Shown piece after piece: positions 58,132 to 64,000 of a DNA stretch of 64,000 bases. The DNA is from Aquatica leii. Lineage: Eukaryota; Arthropoda; Insecta; Coleoptera; Lampyridae. The stretch lies in assembly GCA_035610365.1 (NCBI GenBank), contig CM069436.1, positions 59,039,505 through 59,103,504 of the forward strand. The letters run 5' to 3'. Position 1 is the stretch's first letter; the number at the start of each line of letters is the position of its first letter. Below the pieces are notes generated by a model. The model searched no databases, was not told the DNA's origin, and worked only from the letters and a program-made list of their open reading frames with translations. The position numbers were made by a program, and so were the translations under genes.

Positions 58132-58170
58132 TGCCGACAGTTTCGATTAATATTTAGTCATCATCAGGGC
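58132..58170 (-). ncRNA. Hammerhead-like motif, possible PLE terminal fragment
   Basis: Minus strand: CCCTGATGATGAC, an AT-rich spacer, then TCGAAACTGTCGGC. CUGAUGA and GAAA core boxes are both present, but stem II and stem III are weak. This layout also occurs in PLE terminal repeats. No RT or endonuclease nearby. Confidence 0.3.
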
Positions 58171-58264
58171 TATAAGAAAACATTATATACAAAATATCAT
58201 AAAACTTATAAAATAAATAATAAGCTAAAAAATAAAAAAAATAAATAAACTTTACCTAAATAAA

Positions 58265-59460
58265 ATTTTTTAATATAACGAAGTCATCTTCAATTTTACA
58301 TCTCTTTTCCATTTTCTTCTAGCAGCATTCAGGCGCGGCTCCAGAGGGGGGGCCGGGGGGGCTATGGCCCCCCCCGACATTGAAAATAATACTGAAGTTT
58401 TTCTCACTTTGTATGTAATACATTCGCTTTTTTTATAGTTGTATAATTTATGATGCTTTATCGCTTGCAAGTAAAAGCTTGGTGCATAACGAAGTGTTAT
58501 TCAATTTTATATTAACGCCATATTCAATACATTATTATTTAAAAATGTGATGAGCACCCCCCCCCCGCTTTAAACTGATGGGACCCCCACCGAAATAAAC
58601 TGCTGGAGCCGCGCCTGGCAGCATTGCAGATTTTCCTGGTTTCCTCAATACTTTCATTCCACCAATAAGGAAGATTAACGGTTTTCCCTTTGTTATTTTT
58701 TATTTGGCTTAGTTGGTAGAGGTCAGCAATTTTTTTGGTAAGATTTCTCCATCCTAAATTTCTTTTATTAAAATATAACTGGTTTAAATTTATCAGTTCT
58801 CGAAATAAATCCCAATCAACTGATTTCTGAGGTCTATCGTTTCTTTTGTTTATCCTGTGTTTGGTTATTAATTCAAAACAAATATAGCGATGATCACTCC
58901 AGTTTTTTATTTTTGATATCATATTTTCCGAAGCTTATGTTAGATCAATATACGAGAAGCTATTTCTTTTAGCAAAAGTCGGAATTTTTCCGTCATTTAA
59001 AATAAACAGTCCTTTTCGTGCTAATTCTTCTTCAATTATATCGCCTCTCTGATCAGTCCTGTCTCCCCCCACAACTTGTGGATTTTGCGTTAAAATCACC
59101 CGCAATAATAAATTGCTTTCCTTGTTGTAAGTTTATTATTTCTTCAATTTTGTTTTTGAAGGTTGTTGTATTTATATTTGGCGACAGATAACACACTGTC
59201 AGGTTAAAATCCTGCAACTCAATATAAATATGACCATCCCCTATTTTAATTGTTTTTACTGCAAGCCTTCTGTTTACAAAATATACAGCGACGTCTTTCC
59301 TCGTATCTTTTATCCAGTCTTTTCTCTATCATTTTTTTATTTGGTTCTGATGTGATTATGATATCAATCTCCATTTCAATGGCCGTAGCAATTGCTAGAT
59401 CTTGTGCTCTCTTGGATCTCATGAGATTGGCTTGTAGCACCTTAATCATTTGTATAGATA
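58265..59460 (-). pseudogene. LINE ORF2, APE endonuclease domain (RT missing)
   Basis: Starts with MIKVLQANLMRSKRAQDLA (59449), the standard R1-clade ORF2 beginning, then IIITSEPNKK. After frameshifts: VAVYFVNRRLAVKTI, LTVCYLSPNINTT, FIIAGDFNAKS (about 59104-59080; conserved Asp/Asn), GLFILNDGKIPTF, and NWSDHRYICFE (58898; catalytic SDH). The domain end (LPYWWNESIEETRKICNAARR) is broken by a hAT MITE at 58330-58617 and resumes with KWKRDVKLK up to 58265. The RT domain that should follow is absent, so the copy lost its 3' end. The endonuclease would determine the insertion site. Confidence 0.85.
58330..58617. mobile_element. hAT-type MITE, 288 bp, inside LINE ORF2
   Basis: Perfect 15-bp terminal inverted repeats CAGGCGCGGCTCCAG / CTGGAGCCGCGCCTG and a perfect 8-bp target duplication GCAGCATT (58322-58329 and 58618-58625). 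C and G runs lie near both ends (58346-58376 and 58557-58592). No coding capacity. Removing it with one duplication rejoins the LINE endonuclease frame. Confidence 0.95.
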
Positions 59461-59542
59461 TATAATAATAAAGATAAAGTATTTATATGTATAAATAAAA
59501 TATATATAAGTATAAAAAAGTATAAAAAATATCACAGTCTTT

Positions 59543-60190
59543 TTATATCACAGTATCATAATCTTTCTCTGTATCACTTTCATCTGCTAGTACCTCGAAA
59601 CGGTTTGTCAGACTAAGCTTCCTTCCATTGTCTCCTCTCAATTGATTTACCGTGTCTGTGCCTGAGGTAGAGATTGAAGATTCCACATTACCTGTAGGTC
59701 TGACGTCTTCTATTTCACGGTTTTTTGCCTGTGGACATTCTAAACTATGGGCTCTATGTCCCTTTACGTTACAGCTTTTACAAAATGCCTCTTTGCATTG
59801 TTTAGCTAAATGGCCATGATTCCCACATCCAAAACACTTAAGTTCGCTATTTCTTTGTTCTTTGCAGTCCCTAGCAAAACGCTCTAATTCAAGACAGTTC
59901 ATGCATTTAATCGTCAGTCTTTTCTCACTTATTTGGCAGTTGTTCCACCCTATCCTTTTCTTTTAATTTAACTAGTTTATTTCCTACTTTTTTGTCGATT
60001 CTTACAAACGCATGATTTTTACCATATCTTCCCTCCCTTATTATTATGTCTTGGATTTTTCCTCTATCTTCCGATGTGAGTTGTCGTTCTAAGGTTTCTG
60101 CTACCTGATCTTTATTAATCCCCGCATCTAGTCTTGTTATAACTATGGACATGTTATTTGTAACAGTTGAAGCCCGTGCTTGTGGCATCG
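59543..60190 (-). pseudogene. LINE ORF1, C-terminal part with CCHC knuckles
   Basis: Two frames (60188-59925 and 59902-59543), frameshifted relative to each other and to the long upstream frame. The first (NMSIVITRLDAGINKDQVAE, KNHAFVRIDKK) resembles the gag-like region before the knuckles of R1-clade ORF1. The second carries three knuckles: CMNCLELERFARDC (Arg replaces the ligand His), CFGCGNHGHLAKQC (intact) and CKSCNVKGHRAHSLEC (intact or slightly longer). ORF1 proteins package LINE RNA. The tail is acidic and ends before ORF2. Confidence 0.85.
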
Positions 60191-60213
60191 CTTCTTGTAT
60201 ACTTTTCTGTATT

Positions 60214-62058
60214 TCATTCCCTTTTCCTTTTGCGGCTACTATAAGCAGCTCTTTTTTTTTGTGTGGATCTAACCTCTATAACTTGATTTTCCAGCACACT
60301 TCCTTTGAGTTTTTCTTTTACTCTTTTGAGTACATTAACATATGAAGTACCTTCTTTCATTATCTTAACTGCATCTGTTTTTCTTTCTTTTATTTCCCTT
60401 TTAGTTAATGATTTCCCTGTGAACTTGATTTTGATTTTGTATTCTTGCATTATGATTTTAATTTTTTTCCTAATCCGCAGTTCGTCAAAACTTTTCTCCA
60501 CTGCTACTGACAGTGTATCTTTTCCTCTATCTACAACTTCTCTTATCATTTTCTTAAAATCATACTGACTTATTTCGGAAGCTGTCCCTCTTAGTAGATA
60601 TATTCTTCTGCTCCTTCTGTTCTTTTTCGATACCACCGCGCTATCAATATATGTTTCACAGTCATCCCCATCCTCTATTTCCTCTATCAGTTCTGGGTAC
60701 CTTCTTCTTGTTGCTTGATACAAACCATCCGCTTTATTTCCAGTCGTAATAACTAGCACGTCACTTTCGGTTTCCATTAAGGCATCCGACGTCGTCAATT
60801 CCGTCTTTTGATAAACCGCTTCCGGCCAGTCTCGATCCATCAGCTTTTCCATTTCTTCATGGTCGACTTGATTTGTTAATTTACGTATTTCTTTTTTAAT
60901 GTTTTTAGTAATTCGTTCCTCTTTAGTCATTCTTTCTTTACATTTGAGACACATTTCATTGCTTTCTTTAATGTTATCTCCCGTTTCTTCCGTCTGCTTC
61001 ATTGTATTCAAACGTTTTTCTAGTGCCATTGCAGTATTTTTAACTGCTATGATCTGATCTTGTAGATCTTCATGGGTGTCTTTCACTTCTTGCAGTTTGA
61101 TGCTTAAGATTCTTTCCGTTTCTTTTCCTTTCTGTATCTGTTGTTGCAGTTTTTGCCCTTCTTCTTTCATCTCATGCAGCTCTTCTAAAAGTTTTATTGT
61201 GACCTCGTCGTTTTCCACCGGTGTGCCTACTCTACCCAAAGATTGCAGTAGTTCCCCTATTTCTGTGGTCATCAATATGCTGGATAGAGATGTTAACCTA
61301 CTAGATGACTCTTTAATTTCAATTTTTGTGTTTTTATTTTCTCTGGCTAACTTAGCCAGTTCTCTAATTTCTTTATCTATTGCGGATATTATGCTTCTGC
61401 ATTTAGCACCAAGTTTTAGCGCAACGCAAGTTTTTTCTTCGTCGTTTGTTAGCAACTCTTGATCCCTTTTTTTTCTTTTCTTTGAGGTTCCTTCTTTTTC
61501 GTCCCATGCCAGATCAAATAACCCTATATTTTTTGGGGTTCTATCTTTTTGTTTTGGTGGAGTTATCACTATAACAAACTTCCTTTTTTGCGAAAACGTT
61601 TTGGCTTGGACTTCGTCTTTTTCTTTCTCAATTTCCGGTGTTATAACAGTTGTTACTTTCTGTGCTCTCGTTCCATATTCTTCGGCAAACCACCATCTAT
61701 CTGGAGTCTGTCTTGGTATTAATCTTGTAGGTGTTGTACTTGTTTCTTCCGAAGTTCTCTTTTCTATATTTTTGTCCTTTATTGTATGCTCTAACAAATC
61801 ATCATCCCAGACGAGGCTTTGCGGTGTGTGTTCCATTATATCTTTCTCTAATTCTTCCGTATGCTCAGGCAGGGTAATAACCAAGGTCATATTCCGTCCG
61901 CTAGCTGTCACATGCTCTCCGGCACGGGTCTCCGAAGACGCTTGACGGTCACTGGATAACGGTCGATTAGGGGCCGTCAACAAACCCCTTAAGTCGACCG
62001 GTACTGCAGTATCGCTCTGCTGCACCGTAATCGAAATATCTGTGTTATCGTACTCCAT
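60214..62058 (-). CDS. LINE ORF1, N-terminal 614 codons (open)
   Basis: Longest open frame in the window, no internal stop, ATG at 62058. The first ~200 residues are low-complexity, acidic and basic by turns, with a possible nuclear-localisation cluster (SKKRKKRDQ near residue 193). A probable coiled coil spans about residues 280-360 (EEGQKLQQQIQKGKETER). A CLKC-x2-RM motif is near residue 370. The region DALMETESDVLVITTG to about residue 560 is the conserved part of R1/TRAS/SART-like ORF1. It should continue into the knuckle region but ends in a stop at 60214 after a frameshift. It probably helps assemble and localise the LINE ribonucleoprotein. An open frame this long suggests a fairly young copy. 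Confidence 0.82.
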   Translation of the reverse strand: MEYDNTDISITVQQSDTAVPVDLRGLLTAPNRPLSSDRQASSETRAGEHVTASGRNMTLVITLPEHTEELEKDIMEHTPQSLVWDDDLLEHTIKDKNIEKRTSEETSTTPTRLIPRQTPDRWWFAEEYGTRAQKVTTVITPEIEKEKDEVQAKTFSQKRKFVIVITPPKQKDRTPKNIGLFDLAWDEKEGTSKKRKKRDQELLTNDEEKTCVALKLGAKCRSIISAIDKEIRELAKLARENKNTKIEIKESSSRLTSLSSILMTTEIGELLQSLGRVGTPVENDEVTIKLLEELHEMKEEGQKLQQQIQKGKETERILSIKLQEVKDTHEDLQDQIIAVKNTAMALEKRLNTMKQTEETGDNIKESNEMCLKCKERMTKEERITKNIKKEIRKLTNQVDHEEMEKLMDRDWPEAVYQKTELTTSDALMETESDVLVITTGNKADGLYQATRRRYPELIEEIEDGDDCETYIDSAVVSKKNRRSRRIYLLRGTASEISQYDFKKMIREVVDRGKDTLSVAVEKSFDELRIRKKIKIIMQEYKIKIKFTGKSLTKREIKERKTDAVKIMKEGTSYVNVLKRVKEKLKGSVLENQVIEVRSTQKKRAAYSSRKRKRE

Positions 62059-62099
62059 ATCAAAATTACAAATGTAAAGCCTTATTCATTGCCTAGTGG

Positions 62100-62118
62100 T
62101 TTTTTTTTTTTTTTTTTT
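62100..62118 (+). repeat. Poly(T) run, 19 T
   Basis: A19 on the LINE sense strand between its GC-richer 5' region and ORF1. Confidence 0.95.
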
Positions 62119-62445
62119 GAGGAAGAAAGTATAGTGAGACCTTAGCCCTCGGTTAACCTAATAGCATCAGGTCTGAAGAAACAAGAATTTGGAGCTAACT
62201 CGAAGGGCTCCACAGTTGAGTTCAGAAGGAAGAAGACTCAGTGCAGACTCAGCTAGGGCACCTCGGGAGCGCTACTGCCCTACTGCAAATTTGCAGTACC
62301 CTGAAGGTAGTCAGACGCTAACGTCTGGTGTTTTCCTGTTGATCCGCGGGAGGCAAGCCTCCTACCTTCTTAAAAGAAGGCGTTACTTTATCCGCCACCT
62401 GGGGACGCGCCCGATGAGGGTTGCAGGTCACCCCACACGGGAATC
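62119..62445 (-). promoter_or_regulatory. LINE 5' untranslated region with hairpin cluster
   Basis: Much less AT-rich than its surroundings. Four short perfect hairpins lie within 62281-62380: TACTGCAAATTTGCAGTA (62281-62298), CAGACG/CGTCTG (62312-62327), GGAGGC/GCCTCC (62349-62362) and CCTTCTT/AAGAAGG (62365-62380). Nearest the telomeric repeat, the sense strand starts GATTCCCGTGTGGGGTG and can form crossing pairings CCCG/CGGG and GGGG/CCCC. It probably holds the element's internal promoter and RNA structures. Confidence 0.6.
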
Positions 62446-62471
62446 TAACCTAACCTAACCTAACCTAACCT
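62446..62471 (-). repeat. Telomeric (TTAGG)5 tract
   Basis: Five perfect TAACC units on the plus strand, i.e. insect-type TTAGG telomeric repeats on the minus strand, directly at the 5' edge of the LINE. Beyond it ordinary AT-rich sequence resumes. Confidence 0.95.
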
Positions 62472-62531
62472 CGCTTTCGATTCGGCTGCAAACTTTCATA
62501 CTCGTTAACAACATGATCATCACAAAACTCA

Positions 62532-62562
<31 letters not shown>

Positions 62563-64000
62563 TTCGAAAATTTTCAAAAAACAGTTTATTTGACTTACTA
62601 GAACAGCATCGCAAACTTTTGAATCAAAATTGGTTATTTTCATTAATTTACATATGCTCAACACTTGAATTATTAAGATTTTTTTTAAATCTTATCATGA
62701 TTGGAATAATTTTGAGTATCATTATGGTTAGTTTTTTCCACAGCGTGCAATGTAATTCAAACAGGTCTAAACTAAGCCCAAAGTTTCCACATTCAATTAT
62801 TTCATTTTTTTTATTATTCTAAAGTTACCTATCTTAATTAAGGTCAAAAACAAACTAAATTGCATCTGACAGTTTATTCATATACACCATTTGTTAAATG
62901 CTCCTCTTATATATTTACTTACCCGTGTAGATTATATGATTGTAAGTCATAAAACTATAATAAAATTTGTAAAATATGTTTGAGTACACTAGTAAGTACA
63001 TACATTTATCGATTATAATTAAAAATTAAAATATTGATTGACTAAGGATAGTAATGACATACACATCTGCAAACAACATGCACATGCCAAAACGAAAGTC
63101 AATATTGCGCATTGACTGCATTTTGAAAATAAAGAATAACATAATCTGTTTTATATGTTTTTATTATTGCGCTAAATCATTATTAAAATTAACAACAAAG
63201 GCAAAATCTACTTAGGACACTTGAAAAATACTGCTGTTGTTACTTATTTTTCAAGTAATATAATGATATAATTTTTATGTAAAAAATTATAGTTTAAAAA
63301 ACAATCTAATTTAAATTTTGTTACTATGTCGGAAAGTGGATGCTTTACTAGCTCTCAAAGTACTGAAGGTAATAGATAAGAAAGACACTCTGATTGAATT
63401 GAAAGATAAATTATATTAATTACATATTCGTGTCAATATTAAAGATTATAAACAGAGTAACATATACAATTACACTTTGAAAGTACCGATTGACGTAATT
63501 TTATTAAAAATAAAGCAAAATCGATATTTTTAAATTTTAATCTCAATCTAAGTACTTAAGATTACTAATACATACAAATAATATAAAATTTGTGGGCTGT
63601 TTATTATTCTTTATGATTTTACTATAAAAGTATATGTGATAATAAAATATTTCTATTTTTAAATTAATTCATAATTTATTGATATATTTAGATTCTACAA
63701 TAGTTATTTGTTTAACCAGTTATTCTGTAAATTGAATTTTTTTACGGGTGGGAAAAACGACCAATTTGAATCGACATTTTATTTAAAACAATAAAACCAC
63801 TTTAAATTTTCTGTATTTCGCATACACAATGACTACTTGTTTTTTTTTTCAAAAAACAGTGTTACAAAGTTCAACTTTGTGGAATCAAAAGTATCGTGAT
63901 TTTTGTCTGTGTAACTTAAAAGGTTGGAAATAAGTACTAACTGTCAGATTAATGAAATTAATGAAGATTTAATTGACTTTAGTTCAAATCAAGGATGATG
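62472..64000. other. AT-rich stretch without recognisable genes
   Basis: Contains an (ATT)n microsatellite of ten units at 62534-62563. No gene or known repeat seen up to the window end. Confidence 0.5.

Larger units (their letters stand above)
58265..62471 (-). mobile_element. R1-clade-like LINE next to telomeric repeats, 3'-truncated
   Basis: Minus-strand LINE. (TTAGG)5 lies at its 5' edge (62446-62471), followed by a GC-richer 5' region (62119-62445), an A19 run, ORF1 (62058-59543, two frameshifts, CCHC knuckles) and the endonuclease part of ORF2 (59460-58265). RT is missing: similarity stops near 58265. A 288-bp hAT MITE interrupts ORF2. The combination of CCHC-rich ORF1, APE endonuclease and telomeric repeat at the 5' end fits telomere-specific R1-clade LINEs (TRAS/SART type). 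Confidence 0.8.

Noticed and set aside
61076..61945. Plus-strand frames of 114-128 codons
   Set aside because: Antisense shadows of the LINE ORF1 on the minus strand.
62189..62458. 89-codon plus-strand frame beside the telomeric repeat
   Set aside because: Lies antisense in the LINE 5' untranslated region and is made of hairpin sequence.
1..64000. Bacterial operon, defence system or prophage
   Set aside because: Composition, intron, telomeric repeat and element types are eukaryotic. No dense gene blocks are present.

Overview
This window looks like non-coding, repeat-dominated DNA from an insect or a close arthropod relative. I base this on the strongly AT-rich composition, the absence of any bacterial-style gene packing, a spliceosomal intron in a transposase gene, insect-type (TTAGG)n telomeric repeats at about 62.45 kb, and a long series of eukaryotic transposable elements. 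I could not recognise one ordinary host gene. Almost every readable reading frame belongs to a mobile element, and most are broken by stops and frameshifts.

Layout. 0-2.4 kb: Ty3/gypsy gag, protease and RT fragment (+). 2.8-4.1 kb: Harbinger-like DNA transposon relic. 6.1-6.7 kb: gypsy-type gag relic (-). 14.0-16.5 kb: best-preserved element, a Penelope-like element (PLE) with RT plus GIY-YIG endonuclease between 273-275 bp inverted repeats. 16.8-17.5 kb: foldback element. 17.5-20.3 kb: a dispersed repeat with a second copy at 53.6-54.8 kb. 20.86 kb: decayed hammerhead ribozyme repeat. 22.9-24.3 kb: second, degenerate PLE (-). 25.7-26.7 kb: tandemly duplicated transposase 3' end. 26.7-29.4 kb: relic of an unclassified insect transposon. 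29.5-39.1 kb: mariner-related transposase relics, two with CAGGGT-type termini, one split by a TG...CA LTR-like insertion; also a hAT MITE, a LINE relic and a 541-bp hammerhead-ribozyme element with a 12-bp target duplication. 41.9-44.7 kb: APE-type LINE relic (+). 50.4-52.6 kb: IS630/Tc1-like transposon with an intron (-). 55.4 kb: perfect 32-bp inverted repeat. 55.9-56.5 kb: LINE 3' end sitting inside a tRNA-like sequence. 58.3-62.5 kb: R1-clade-like LINE (-) whose 5' end abuts (TTAGG)5, interrupted by a hAT MITE.

How the parts relate. The window is a record of nested transposition: hammerhead element inside a mariner-like element, LTR inside another mariner-like transposase, hAT MITE inside the LINE, LINE inside a tRNA-like unit. 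The most interesting signals are RNA-level. Two diverged copies of a type-I hammerhead motif keep stem I pairing through a compensatory base-pair change, and one copy lies in a small retrozyme-like insertion with a clear target-site duplication. Hammerhead-like motifs also lie in the PLE terminal repeats. The telomere-linked LINE and the cluster of hairpins in its 5' region come second.

Limits: relic boundaries are approximate (often +/-20-50 bases), family calls come from recognising protein motifs by eye, and no alignment or RNA folding was run.
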